Assembly: GCA_000482765.1 (NCBI GenBank)
Contig: AXWR01000011.1
Span: 21,587-85,586 of the forward strand
Source of the DNA: Meiothermus taiwanensis DSM 14542
GTDB lineage: Bacteria; Deinococcota; Deinococci; Deinococcales; Thermaceae
Length of the DNA: 64,000 bases
Direction of reading: 5' to 3'
Shown: in pieces, positions 8,924 through 18,341 of the stretch
Layout of the letters: each line of letters opens with the position of its first letter
Numbering within the stretch: the stretch's first letter is position 1
Made by a program: the position numbers and the translations under genes
Notes under the pieces: model-generated
Database searches by the model: none
What the model saw: only the letters and a program-made list of their open reading frames with translations
Told to the model about the DNA's origin: nothing

Positions 8924-9927
8924 CGTGCTCGTCCTACCCTTCGCATTAGATACAGGAAATAAGGCGCACCCACCAGGGTGGTCAGCAGCCCGGCAGGTAT
9001 CTCTAAAGGCGGCACCAACCCTCGAGCCAGGGTGTCTGCCACAACCACCAGGATGGCCCCCAGCAGTAAAGAGGCCGGCAGTAGTAAATGGAACCTCGAG
9101 CTCACCAGCAAACGGGCCGCATGGGGCGCAATCAGGCCCACGAAGCCCAGAATGCCCGTCCCTGTCACAGCCACGGAGGCCAGGGCCACCCCCAGCAAAA
9201 GGGCCACCAGCCGGCCCAGCTCCAAGCGCATACCCAGGCTCTTGGCAGTGGAATCACCAAAACTGAGCACGTCAAGCTTCTGATGAAGGATCAGCGCCAA
9301 CGGGATAAGGAGAAGCGCAAAAGGCAGCACCCGCCAGAGGCGTTCCCAGTCCGCCCCGTACACCGTACCCACCAGGAAAGTTAGGGCCTGGGCCACCCCA
9401 TCATCGGCCCGCACCAGAATCAAGCGACGCAAAGCGTCCAGCGAGGCTTCTACCGCCACACCAATCAGGGCCAGGCGTATAGGCAACACCTCCCCGGTTC
9501 TGATAGAAAGCAGGTAGACCAGCACAAAGGCTAAGAACCCCCCCAGGCAGGCGCCCACCGGCAGGGCCCAGAGCGGGGCCTGGGGTAGCAGAATCAGGGT
9601 AAAGACTGCCGCCAGACCTGCCCCAGCCGCCACGCCCACAATGTCTGGCGAGGCCAGCGGGTTGCGCACAACACCCTGCAAGATGGCCCCGGAGGCAGCA
9701 AACATAGCCCCGCACAGAGCCCCCACCAGGATGCGCGGCATGCGCAAATCGTAGAGGATGCGGCCATGGGTATCGTCGGCATTTCCCAGGTTGCCCAGGG
9801 CTTGCAGCACCTCGGCCAAGCTCATGCGCACCGCCCCCACCCCTAGCGCGGCGATACCGACCACCACCAGCCCCAGGGTTAGCAGAGGGATGATTGCGAG
9901 TTTCAGGCCAGCCCGTGCGGCCTTCAT
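8920..9927 (-). CDS. FecCD-type permease of an iron-chelate ABC transporter
   Basis: A 335-residue membrane protein paralogous to the permease ending at 6161. Signatures are LRMPRILVGALCGAMFAASGAILQ, VVRNPLASPDIVGVAAGAG and GILGFVGLIAPHAARLLV. FecCD transporters use two permease subunits that may differ (FecC plus FecD), so this protein and the one at 6161 could form a heterodimer around the ATPase whose gene overlaps it by 4 bases. Two such subunits with one ATPase make a complete importer. Confidence 0.9.
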   Translation of the reverse strand: MKAARAGLKLAIIPLLTLGLVVVGIAALGVGAVRMSLAEVLQALGNLGNADDTHGRILYDLRMPRILVGALCGAMFAASGAILQGVVRNPLASPDIVGVAAGAGLAAVFTLILLPQAPLWALPVGACLGGFLAFVLVYLLSIRTGEVLPIRLALIGVAVEASLDALRRLILVRADDGVAQALTFLVGTVYGADWERLWRVLPFALLLIPLALILHQKLDVLSFGDSTAKSLGMRLELGRLVALLLGVALASVAVTGTGILGFVGLIAPHAARLLVSSRFHLLLPASLLLGAILVVVADTLARGLVPPLEIPAGLLTTLVGAPYFLYLMRRVGRAR

Positions 9928-9973
9928 AGGGACAACACCCCTGGGGTACGAAGACCCCCCTGGTTCGGGGCCT

Positions 9974-10504
<531 letters not shown>

Positions 10505-10521
10505 CTGATCTTTCCTGCCTC

Positions 10522-10887
10522 TCAGTTGATCATGCGCCAGGCCGCTTCCCCCTGGGCCATCGGAGGGGATTGACGCAAGCGCTGCCGGGCTACAAAGCAA
10601 AGGTGCCGAAGTTCGGCCCACTCGAGCGGCTCCAATCGAAGGCCGACGTTCCCTATCCACAACCGGGTGGCACGGGCCTGTGGACTGGCCTCGAGGAAAC
10701 CGTCCTGCCTGGGCTCCGATAGGGTGCGGTTGGAGGCCAAGAAATCCTCGAGGCGGGCAAAATCCTTGGGGGCTAGGTGCAGGGTGAGATTATCCCAGGC
10801 CAGATGAATGATGCCGTCGCAACAGTTGCAATAGCCGACAAAGCGGTACTCCGAAAGCTTTGCGATGATCCGGGTGTGGTTGCACAT
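10522..10887 (-). CDS. Small protein with a Cys-cluster motif, unknown function
   Basis: A 121-residue soluble protein. Near the N-terminus it carries CNH at residues 2-4 and then YCNCCDG around residues 19-25, giving four cysteines and a histidine that could bind a metal or an iron-sulfur cluster. The rest alternates strands and helices (IHLAWDNLTLHLAPKDFARLEDF). I do not recognise it with confidence; short proteins of the DUF6686 type start in a similar way. It sits between a binding-protein gene (3 bases upstream) and flavodoxin, so a part in iron sensing, reduction or release is an inference from context. Confidence 0.65.
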   Translation of the reverse strand: MCNHTRIIAKLSEYRFVGYCNCCDGIIHLAWDNLTLHLAPKDFARLEDFLASNRTLSEPRQDGFLEASPQARATRLWIGNVGLRLEPLEWAELRHLCFVARQRLRQSPPMAQGEAAWRMIN

Positions 10888-10890
10888 AGC

Positions 10891-11820
10891 TCACCTACGC
10901 AACATGGCAGTGATAACCGCGTTCACCAGGGTCTCGGCCGAAAGGGGGCCGCCGAAGGTCCAGGTCTGACCGGAGAGCCGGTAAGCCCGGTTATTCCTGA
11001 CAGGTTCCAGGTTCTTCCACAAAGGCTCCACGCTGGGGCTTAAAAAGACGTTGTCATCATCCTGCACGATGTAAAAAAAGTTATCGGCCTTAATAGAAGC
11101 CAGGCCTTCCAGCCCCATCGTGCTGTAGCCGTACACTTGGGGGCGATCCGACCAGGCGTTTTTCAAACCAATGCGCTCGAGAATTTCAGAAGCGATGCTG
11201 TTGCGGGTAAAAAGCCGCATGGTGCCCACGTTCTGGCTGGTAAAAGCTTGCACCAGAACAAAGCTCTCACCACTGCGCTTGGCCTGCTCGAGGAGCCGCC
11301 GAGCCTGGGCAAAGCGGGTCTCCATCTGAATCCGCACCCGGCGGCCCTGATCGCCTTTACCCACCAGTTCTGCTACAGTCTGAAAATCCCGCAAGACGCG
11401 GTCAAACTGGCTGCTGCCATCCTCAGGAAACGGATTAAAAGCAATGGTAGGCGCTATTTGGGAAAGCCGGCCATAGGTCTGGGTGACCCGAAAGCTGGGT
11501 GCCAGAATCAGGTCGGGCTTAATGGCCGCAATTCGCTCGAGGCTGGGCTGCTGGCGGGTACCCACATCGGGCACACTGCGGTCGAGCGCAACCGGGATCT
11601 TGACCCACTCATGGTAACCGCGAATATCGGCCATGGCCGCCGGCTGTACCCCCAGCGCCAGCAGGTATTCGACGTAGGTCCATTCCAGGGCCACCACCCG
11701 CTTAGGGGTACCTGTCACACAGGTCTCACCCAAAGCATGTTGCACAAGCCGGCCTGTGCAAGCCTGGGCAGCAGCCAGCGAGGCCAGAATAAACAGAAAC
11801 CCGGAAATTAATCGCTTCAT
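10891..11820 (-). CDS. Periplasmic iron-chelate binding protein with an N-terminal cysteine pair
   Basis: A 309-residue class III binding protein. The signal peptide covers about residues 1-19 (FLFILASLAAAQA). The mature protein begins with CTGRLVQHALGETCV, two cysteines flanking the first hairpin, then KRVVALEWTYVEYLLALGVQP, RQQPSLERIAAIKPDLILAP and LEGLASIKADNFFYI. The start is the ATG at 11820; the frame runs on upstream but that stretch has no family match. It follows a 394-base untranslated leader. The paralogue at 12.2-13.1 kb shares the cysteine pair, so the two may bind related ligands. Confidence 0.88.
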   Translation of the reverse strand: MKRLISGFLFILASLAAAQACTGRLVQHALGETCVTGTPKRVVALEWTYVEYLLALGVQPAAMADIRGYHEWVKIPVALDRSVPDVGTRQQPSLERIAAIKPDLILAPSFRVTQTYGRLSQIAPTIAFNPFPEDGSSQFDRVLRDFQTVAELVGKGDQGRRVRIQMETRFAQARRLLEQAKRSGESFVLVQAFTSQNVGTMRLFTRNSIASEILERIGLKNAWSDRPQVYGYSTMGLEGLASIKADNFFYIVQDDDNVFLSPSVEPLWKNLEPVRNNRAYRLSGQTWTFGGPLSAETLVNAVITAMLRR

Positions 11821-12214
11821 CCGATTGGGGTCTGGGGCGCTAGAACCCCTGGGCAAGTACCGACAGGGGATCGCCCCCAGGCCGCCCTCAGGCGGCCACA
11901 CCCACTCACCTCCTTTGCGGTAAAACCTTCGATGGGAACGCTCTTCCCATGTATCCTGACAGCCGTTGTGCGGGGTTCCTGGCACGACCTGAAAGGCTTG
12001 CTCCCAATGCACCCACCCTGCGGGATGGCCTTAGGAGCAGATACATCCCCCAAAACCCGGGCGCCAGGGGCCTGGCCGCCGGGCGCCGTGCGCCCAACCT
12101 GTACAGAGCAGCCCGGATTCGGGGGATGTCTTCTCTGCATGGTCGTTCCTTGGAAAGCCCTAAATAGAGCTCGTCAGCGTTTAGTTAGGGTGGTTTGCGC
12201 AGTCTCCTTATAAA
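11821..12214 (-). other. 394-base untranslated leader between two binding-protein genes
   Basis: No convincing gene is present. Read on the minus strand it holds several strong hairpins, among them GGCCGCC-TGA-GGGCGGCC and a GC-rich arm around 12.06 kb. The stretch AAGGTTTTACCGCAAAGG followed by GTGAGTGGGTG and that hairpin resembles one at 18.21-18.25 kb in another iron-unit leader. It could hold an RNA regulatory element or an internal promoter. I could not match it to a known riboswitch. Confidence 0.5.
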
Positions 12215-13117
12215 CTAGGGGGTTCTTAACAAGAACCGTTCCAGATCATCTAGCACCCGGCCGGCTGCGAGCGGCCCTATACCCAGATACCAGTGGTCGT
12301 CCTCAACCCGGATGGCCCGTCCACGCTGCACCGCAGATAAGCGGCGCCACAGGGGATGGTTTAGCACCGCGTTTAGCTCAGTTTGGTTGGGATCCCCATA
12401 GGCAGCATAAAAGATGTAATCGGCATCCATATCGGCAATGCGCTCCTGGGAGATAAATTCGGCGAATTTGTCGCTGTCCTGGCTTTTGGGCCTGGGCAAG
12501 CCTATATCCGCCAGAATGGTGCCAATAAAGTTGGCCTTGCAGTACAGGCGAATCTGGCCTGGAACGAAACGCACCATACTCACACTGGGCAGGTGTCCAC
12601 GACCCCCCAGGCGGTTGCGCAACTGGGTGACCCGTCGTTGGTACTGGGCTAGCAACACCTTGGCCTGGGTGCTGCGCCCCAGGGCTTCCCCCACCAGGAG
12701 CAGGTTGTCCTTCCAAACCACCCCCACCGTCTCGGCCATTACGGTTGGGGCAATGCGCGAAAGCTGTGGATAAATCTGACCATGCCGCAACTTGTTGCTG
12801 AGAATCAGGTCGGGCTTCAGGGCCAGTATTTTTTCCAAATTAGGCTGCTGGATGGTGCCCACCGACTGGATTCCTTCGGTTAGGCTCAGCAAGTAGCCCT
12901 GGAAAGGCTGGCCCGGCGCGGTGACCGCCCCAACCGGCTTAACGCCCAGGGCCAGCGCGCTGTCGAGTTCTCCGGTGTCTAACACCACAACCCGCTGAGC
13001 CACCTTGGGCACGCAGGTTTCGCCCATCGCATGCTGAACCAGGCGGCCCTGGCAGGTCTGGGCCAGCGCCGTCGCAGCCAGACCTGCCATAGCAAATAGT
13101 ACCAACGCTCTTTTCAT
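12215..13117 (-). CDS. Periplasmic iron-chelate binding protein with an N-terminal cysteine pair
   Basis: A 300-residue class III binding protein. The signal peptide is MKRALVLFAMAGLAATALAQ, and the mature part starts TCQGRLVQHAMGETCVPKV, the same two-cysteine hairpin as in the protein encoded at 10.9-11.8 kb. Later blocks are [17 protein letters not shown], a connecting helix with many Gln and Arg residues, and DDHWYLGIGPLAAGRVLDDL, the usual end of this family. The ATG at 13117 overlaps the stop of the SRPBCC gene by 4 bases. Paralogous to its neighbours rather than identical, so separate ligands are likely. Confidence 0.9.
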   Translation of the reverse strand: MKRALVLFAMAGLAATALAQTCQGRLVQHAMGETCVPKVAQRVVVLDTGELDSALALGVKPVGAVTAPGQPFQGYLLSLTEGIQSVGTIQQPNLEKILALKPDLILSNKLRHGQIYPQLSRIAPTVMAETVGVVWKDNLLLVGEALGRSTQAKVLLAQYQRRVTQLRNRLGGRGHLPSVSMVRFVPGQIRLYCKANFIGTILADIGLPRPKSQDSDKFAEFISQERIADMDADYIFYAAYGDPNQTELNAVLNHPLWRRLSAVQRGRAIRVEDDHWYLGIGPLAAGRVLDDLERFLLRTP

Positions 13118-13521
13118 GTGGTTTCCTCTACCAAGCCTTTCAGATGCCTGAGCATGGCTTGGCAAATCTTTTGATTGCCACGCTCCAGGTTCTCGAGGGT
13201 GTATCTGGCATAATGCGGGGTTTCCATCGAGCAGTGCACCTCGGTATGACCATCCACCTCCCGCAAGGTAAACAAGAACTCCCTTGTAGCGAAGCTCAGG
13301 CCGAATACCTCGGGCGGCTGTAAGCGGGTGAGCCTACCAGGAAAGCGCGGGTGCTTGGGGAAGCTAAAGTAGAGCTCAGCCCCCTCGCACAAAGAACCCT
13401 CGAGGCGCAGTAGGGTGTTTTTGATCCAACGCGGGGCCAGCTCAAAATCGGTCAGAACAGCCCAAACCCGATCGCGCTCACAGGAGATCAGCAGACTGCT
13501 TTCAACGCGAACAGAAACCAT
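13114..13521 (-). CDS. SRPBCC-fold (START/CoxG-like) small protein
   Basis: A 135-residue protein with the layout of the SRPBCC hydrophobic-pocket fold: a first strand ESSLLISCERDRVWAVLTDFELAPRWI, several beta strands in the middle, and a C-terminal helix NLERGNQKICQAMLRHLKGLVEE. It has no signal peptide and should be cytoplasmic. Such proteins bind lipids, polyketides, heme-like or other apolar ligands, so a role in handling an imported chelator is possible but unproven. It lies 2 bases after one binding-protein gene and overlaps the next by 4. Confidence 0.75.
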   Translation of the reverse strand: MVSVRVESSLLISCERDRVWAVLTDFELAPRWIKNTLLRLEGSLCEGAELYFSFPKHPRFPGRLTRLQPPEVFGLSFATREFLFTLREVDGHTEVHCSMETPHYARYTLENLERGNQKICQAMLRHLKGLVEETT

Positions 13522-13523
13522 CG

Positions 13524-14480
13524 TCAGCGCACCTTCTCCAGGATCAACCGGGTTAGGTCGTTGGAGTTGCGCAGGCTCACCAGCGGGCCGCTGTAGGGGC
13601 TATAGGCCTCGGGAAGGTAAAGAATGCTCTGGTCTTTCAGGCGTTTGCCCACAGGGCTTTCAAAAAACGCTTTGGAACCGTCGTACTGACCGCCCGGAGG
13701 AAACACCACCACCAGGGTCTCTTTATCTAAGGAGAGCAAGGCCTCATCGCTGATAGGGGCCCCGACATTGAGGGTGATCTTTTCCGGGGTAAAGCCATCC
13801 TTGAAGCCCAGCTCGCGCAGGTCTGGCATCAGCCGTACCCCGGTGTAAATCCAGTTGGCCCCTCCGGCAAAAGGTGCAATAACCACCGCCTTGGGGTACT
13901 TCTGGAAGACACCGGCGGCCCTCAGCCGGGCGGCGTTGCGCCGGTTGTTTACCGCTACCTGCTCGATAATCGCCTCGGCCTGGGCAGTGCGGCCAAAAAT
14001 CCGCCCCAGGTCGCGGAGCCCCCGCTGCCAGAACCCCTCGCCCCCCTCTTGGTAGCCAATGGTGGGCGCGATAGCCGAGAGCTTGTCGTAGTGTTGGTTG
14101 CCCTGCCAGGTCAAACGCACGATGAGATCGGGCTTCAAAGCCAGAATGGTCTCGAGGTTCGGCTGGATCCAGCTACCCACATACACCGGATTGTTCAGGC
14201 GGGCACGGGCCAAAAAACCCTTCCTCAGAACCTCTGGTTTTACCCGCCCGGCCTCGACATCGGCTGGCGTAAGGTAGGCGCTACCCAGGCCCACAATTCG
14301 GTCGGAAACGCCCAGGGCCGTCAGCCACCCCAGGGCTTCTTCATCCAAAACCACCACGCGCTGTGGGGTTTTATTTAGGGTCACGCTGCCTTCGTCGTGT
14401 TTGATGGTCAGGGGAAAAGCACCCTGGGCCAGCGCTACACACAAAAAACCAAAAAGTACCACCAAGATTGCTTTTTTCAC
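13524..14480 (-). CDS. Periplasmic iron-chelate binding protein, first gene of the iron operon
   Basis: A 318-residue class III binding protein with a signal peptide ([19 protein letters not shown]) and the mature motifs [55 protein letters not shown] and [15 protein letters not shown] chose the GTG at 14480, which has GAGGAG seven bases upstream; a TTG 21 bases further up is in frame but has no site. It is the promoter-proximal gene of a run that continues to 6161. It is most like the binding protein at 16.4-17.3 kb, including the YVGxxxQPxLE block. Confidence 0.9.
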   Translation of the reverse strand: MKKAILVVLFGFLCVALAQGAFPLTIKHDEGSVTLNKTPQRVVVLDEEALGWLTALGVSDRIVGLGSAYLTPADVEAGRVKPEVLRKGFLARARLNNPVYVGSWIQPNLETILALKPDLIVRLTWQGNQHYDKLSAIAPTIGYQEGGEGFWQRGLRDLGRIFGRTAQAEAIIEQVAVNNRRNAARLRAAGVFQKYPKAVVIAPFAGGANWIYTGVRLMPDLRELGFKDGFTPEKITLNVGAPISDEALLSLDKETLVVVFPPGGQYDGSKAFFESPVGKRLKDQSILYLPEAYSPYSGPLVSLRNSNDLTRLILEKVR

Positions 14481-14540
14481 TGTTTGCTCCTCTTTTGGCA
14501 AGCGCTTCTGTGCTGCACTCGAGCGGCATTGGCAAAGGGA

Positions 14541-14588
14541 AGTCTATTGGGTGTTGGCTTGCAAAGTCAAGTATTCCACTCGGATTTA
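14541..14588 (-). promoter_or_regulatory. Iron-type promoter and operator P1
   Basis: On the minus strand: dyad AAATCCGAGTGGAATA (rev. 14572-14588), directly followed by TTGACT (14565-14570), 18 bases, and TAGACT (14541-14546). The same arrangement lies before the nitroreductase gene, the EfeO-like gene and the heme operon. Confidence 0.75.
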
Positions 14589-14654
14589 TCGGCCTTATTC
14601 CGGGCCAGGCACCGCGACCGCGGTAGCTACTCAGCCTTCAGCCCGCACAAAGCC

Positions 14655-16361
14655 CTAGGCCGGCGTTGTATCCAGCCTGCGCTGATAGGCTTCGGGATCC
14701 CAGGGAACGCGCGTCCGCTTTACGGTCGGATCAGGAATGGGCACGGCCGAGAGCAGGGCCTTGGTGTAGTCGTCCTGCGGGTTCCGGTAGATGGTGTGAG
14801 CATCCGCCAGTTCTACCAAACGCCCCCTATACATAACCGCCACCCGATCCGAGATGCTCTCTACCACGGCCAGGTCGTGCGAGATGAAAAGCAAGGTCAG
14901 CCCCAGGGTTTTCTTTAGTTCCCTGATCAGCTCGAGAATTTCTGCACGAATGGAGACATCCAATGCAGAAACACACTCATCGGCCACAATAAAGTCGGGG
15001 TTGAGCGCCAGGGCTCGTGCGATACCGATGCGCTGGCGTTGCCCACCAGAAAACTCGTGCGGGTAACGGCGGGCCATATCGGGATCGAGCTGCACCATCT
15101 CCAGCAGTTCAGCCACCCGCTGGTTGCGCGCTGCGGCTGTTTTGTGGGTATTGTGAATTAGCAAAGGCTCAGCCAGGATATCCCCCACGGTCATGCGCGG
15201 GTTTAAGCTGGCGAAAGGATCCTGGAAGATTATCTGTAGCCGCCGGCGCAACGGCCGCAGCTCGTGCTTTGGCAGATGGGTGATGTCCTGCCCATCAAAT
15301 ATGATGCGGCCGCCCGTGGGCTCAATCAGCCGCAAGATGCACCGGCCTACCGTGGTCTTACCGGAACCGCTTTCACCCACCAGACCCAGCACCTCTCCCT
15401 TGTGTATTTTCAGGCTCACGTCGGATACAGCCTTTACATAGCCCTGAACACGGTTTAGCAGGCCACCCCGTAGCGGAAACCATTTCTGCAGGTGCTCAAT
15501 TTCCAGGAGTACGGGCGGCTCCTCTTGTTTGGGCGGGGCCGGTCTAGCCATGTCAATGCGTGGAACAGAGGCGATGAGACGCTGGGTGTAAGCTTCTTTA
15601 GGGGTCGCGAAAATCTCTTTAACCCCCCCCTCTTCCACCTTAACCCCGTGCTGCATAACCACCACTCGATCGGCCATCTCGGCCACCACCCCGAGATCGT
15701 GGGTGATAAAGAGCACGCTGGTCTGGATCTCCGACTTAAGCTTGTTAATCAGCTCCAGAATCTGGGCCTGAATAATCACATCCAACGCGGTAGTGGGCTC
15801 ATCGGCAATCAGCAGGCTGGGCTTGCAGGAAAGCGCCATGGCGATCATGACCCGCTGCCGCATACCTCCAGACATCTGGTGGGGATAATCTGCAAATCGC
15901 CGGTGTGGATCGGGAATTTCCACCAGGTTGAGCATCTCTATAGCCAGGGCCTTGGCCTCCTGGCGGCTTTTTCCCTGATGGAGCCGGATGGCCTCCACAA
16001 TCTGGTCACCCACGGTGTAGACCGGGTTTAGCGAGGTCATCGGTTCCTGAAAAATCATGGCGATGTCGTTCCCGCGAATGCGGCGCATCTACGCTTCCGT
16101 CAGACCGATTAGATCCTTCGGCTGCCCATCCTTGCCCCGAAACCAGACCTGGCCGGATACAATCCGCCCCGGCGGGCTGGGTATGAGTCGCATGATGGCT
16201 AAGCTGGTTACACTTTTGCCCGACCCCGACTCCCCAACCACCGCCAGCGTCTCGCCTTTATCAATGTGGAAGGACAGGTCGCGCACGGCCTGAACCACCC
16301 CGTTATCGGTGGTGAACTCAACTGTTAGCTGGCTGACTTCCAGTATTCGTTCCTGCTTCAT
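14655..16361 (-). pseudogene. Fused oligopeptide/nickel-type ABC ATPase interrupted by an in-frame TAG
   Basis: The 1707-base frame would code for a 568-residue double ATPase of the DppD-DppF/GsiA/YejF class. The first NBD has Walker A GESGSGKS; the second has [17 protein letters not shown]-like [10 protein letters not shown], and [11 protein letters not shown]. At 16089-16091 a TAG replaces what should be a Glu codon in the run [20 protein letters not shown]. The next codon is ATG, so the 477-residue remainder could be made by restart; the first product would be 90 residues. No matching permeases are in the window. It is either a recent nonsense mutation, a split gene joined by reinitiation, or a sequencing error. 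It follows a binding-protein gene by 10 bases. Confidence 0.8.
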
Positions 16362-16371
16362 GTAGCTCCTT

Positions 16372-17307
16372 TCAGCGTCCCAACAGCAAACGGGCTATTT
16401 TTTCCGCCCTCCGCAGGTCGGTGATGGGGCCCCCCTGGGGCTCTTGCACATCCAGCTCGTAGCGGTACAAGGGCACCTGTGTTGCTTTGAGCACACGCTC
16501 ACTGGTCAGTTCCGGATACCGGCCATCGGGGGTTTTGGCCCGTAGGTACAGGACAAAGTCGGTGTTGCTTCGGTTTATGGTAGCAAGGGCTTCCGGCGAG
16601 ACCGGCTGATACGAACCATCTTTGATCTCCACGCCCGGTACGTTGGCCAGACGAAAACCTAACCGGGTCAGCGCGATGGAGTAGTTGAACTTTGGACCAA
16701 ACACCCCGGTAAACTGCTCGTTGTACAGAAAAAGCGAGGTAACACGAGGGTTCTTCGCCACAAAAGGAGCCAGCCGCCCGCGCCAAACCCGCATCTGGGC
16801 ATCGTAATCGCGCAGAACTTTTTGAGCCTGCTGGGTTTGATTGAGGGCCCTTGCAGTTTCTAAAAAAGCCGTGCGCCACCCGGTAACCGGATCGCGGTTA
16901 AACTCCCAAGCCAGTACCGGAGCTATTTTCTTCAAGCCCTCTATGGCCTCCGAGGTTCCCCAGACCAGTATTAGGTCGGGCTTGAGTGAGAGCACGGCCT
17001 CTAGCGAGGGTTGCATGGAGTTGCCCACATAGATGGCGGGGCCAAGCTGGCTGGGCGAGTAGTAAGTAAGGCCGCTGACCACTTCGCCCGGCCGGGCAGC
17101 CTGTATTCGGCTAGAACCATAGCCAACCGGCTTTATGCCCAGGGGTATCAAGAGTTCTAATAACTCCTCTCCCAGGGCCACCACGCGCTCGGGCTTTTTT
17201 ACGATCGTGGTTTCGCCCGCATCGTGCCGAATGGTCAGTGGGTAGGCGGTCTGTGCACTGGCTAGCAGACTCCAGCAAAAGGCTACAATAATCAGGTTCC
17301 TTATCAT
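16372..17307 (-). CDS. Periplasmic iron-chelate binding protein
   Basis: A 311-residue class III binding protein. Signal peptide IRNLIIVAFCWSLLASAQ; the mature part has LTIRHDAGETTIVKKPERVVALGEELLELLIPLG, YVGNSMQPSLEAVLSLKPDLILVWG and a C-terminal lobe ending TDLRRAEKIARLLLG. It is the fifth such protein in 11 kb. It is placed between a VOC-type protein gene (3 bases upstream) and the broken oligopeptide-type ATPase gene. No FecCD permease directly adjoins it, so it either shares the one at 8.9-9.9 kb or has lost its partner. Confidence 0.9.
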   Translation of the reverse strand: MIRNLIIVAFCWSLLASAQTAYPLTIRHDAGETTIVKKPERVVALGEELLELLIPLGIKPVGYGSSRIQAARPGEVVSGLTYYSPSQLGPAIYVGNSMQPSLEAVLSLKPDLILVWGTSEAIEGLKKIAPVLAWEFNRDPVTGWRTAFLETARALNQTQQAQKVLRDYDAQMRVWRGRLAPFVAKNPRVTSLFLYNEQFTGVFGPKFNYSIALTRLGFRLANVPGVEIKDGSYQPVSPEALATINRSNTDFVLYLRAKTPDGRYPELTSERVLKATQVPLYRYELDVQEPQGGPITDLRRAEKIARLLLGR

Positions 17308-17310
17308 CGT

Positions 17311-18054
17311 TCATCGTTCTCCTTTCTCATCCCCGAGGACAGGCTCAAGGACGGGATCGCCCAGAAGGTGAATTGCCACGCCCTGGGTCTGGGCCCGATC
17401 CAGCCTGCCCTCGAGCGGATGACGGGTGCGCAGGATGAGTGTTTGTAAACCCTCTTCAATCGAGGTCTGCAGGTACAGCAGATGCGCTCCAATGGTAAAA
17501 ATGGCACGCCGCCCTTGGGCAGTGTTCTCAAAAAACCCTTGCTGCCCTAAAAGCCGGCGAAAGCGGAGGGTTTGACCCAGCAGGTTGGGGGTATGTAAAC
17601 AAAGCGCGTGCAGTCCCACCACCCCATTGGGGTGCTGGGATGGAAGGTGGATGGGCTGTGGCATCAGTGGATTGAACAGCAGGGGCAGTGGAAACCAGGG
17701 CAGGGCCAGATGCGGGCACCATCCACCTAGGGTCTCATAGCTCAGATCCTGGGCCCGAAGGTGGGCCTCGAGTTCAGCAAAAGAAGCTTTTGGGGTAAGG
17801 CAAAAGTCCAGCAAGCGGCGCTGCCCGTATTGGCTTAGGCGGCTTTGCAGAATCTCCCCTCCTCGAGCCAGGAAGCGTTCCAGTCCGCCCTGGTGCGGTA
17901 AGAACTCCAGCAATACGCCATCGGGCAGGTATATCCAGGCCCCGCCCCAATGGGGGCTGCGCACCACTGCAAACCCGAGATCGCGGAAGTTTTGTACGGC
18001 CGCCTCGAGGTTCTCAAAGCGAAGCAGGACATGGGAAACGCGAAATTCAAGCAT
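17311..18054 (-). CDS. VOC-superfamily (glyoxalase-like) protein
   Basis: A 247-residue cytoplasmic protein built of two glyoxalase-type halves. The start FRVSHVLLRFENLEAAVQNFRDLGFAVV is a classic beta-alpha-beta VOC module with a metal-ligand-like His; a second module appears around GLHALCLHTPNLLGQTLRFRRLLGQQGFF. This layout resembles the single-chain glyoxalase-like proteins of Pfam glyoxalase_3. The substrate is unknown. In an iron operon, possible jobs are modification or opening of a chelator. It begins after a 287-base leader that follows the nitroreductase gene. Confidence 0.7.
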   Translation of the reverse strand: MLEFRVSHVLLRFENLEAAVQNFRDLGFAVVRSPHWGGAWIYLPDGVLLEFLPHQGGLERFLARGGEILQSRLSQYGQRRLLDFCLTPKASFAELEAHLRAQDLSYETLGGWCPHLALPWFPLPLLFNPLMPQPIHLPSQHPNGVVGLHALCLHTPNLLGQTLRFRRLLGQQGFFENTAQGRRAIFTIGAHLLYLQTSIEEGLQTLILRTRHPLEGRLDRAQTQGVAIHLLGDPVLEPVLGDEKGER

Positions 18055-18341
18055 TCACATCCCCCTTACCCGCCACACCAAGCCTGGCCTCAAACCACCC
18101 AGAAATCTGGGGCCCAGCTTTAAGACAGGGCTCCACCCAGTCCGCGCACTATGCAGCCGCGCGGCCCTGGTCTTAAAAACGATTTCTCCACCCAGATTAG
18201 TCGGATTTTGGGCGCAAGGCGCACCCAACTTACCTGCAAAACCTTGCCCCCAGCAAGCCGCCTGGGGTTTTAGCAAACGTCGGCCGCCCTGAACCACCAT
18301 CTGAGGGGGTGGCAGGGCTTGGCTGGGCACACCCAACACCC
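18055..18341 (-). other. 287-base untranslated leader between nitroreductase and VOC genes
   Basis: No gene is supported. On the minus strand it holds GCAAGGTTTTGCAGGTAAG, GTTGGGTGCGCC-TT-GCGCCC (a short hairpin) and then AAATCCGACTAATC. The first two parts resemble the leader at 11.82-12.21 kb; the last looks like half of the iron operator. Another hairpin could form around 18.14 kb. Function unknown. Confidence 0.45.

Noticed and set aside
11900..12060. Cobalamin riboswitch in the leader of the 10.9 kb binding-protein gene
   Set aside because: The minus strand contains TGTCAGGATACATG and CCGCACAACGG, which recall the B12 box, but the core helices and their spacing are missing and the genes are of the iron type.
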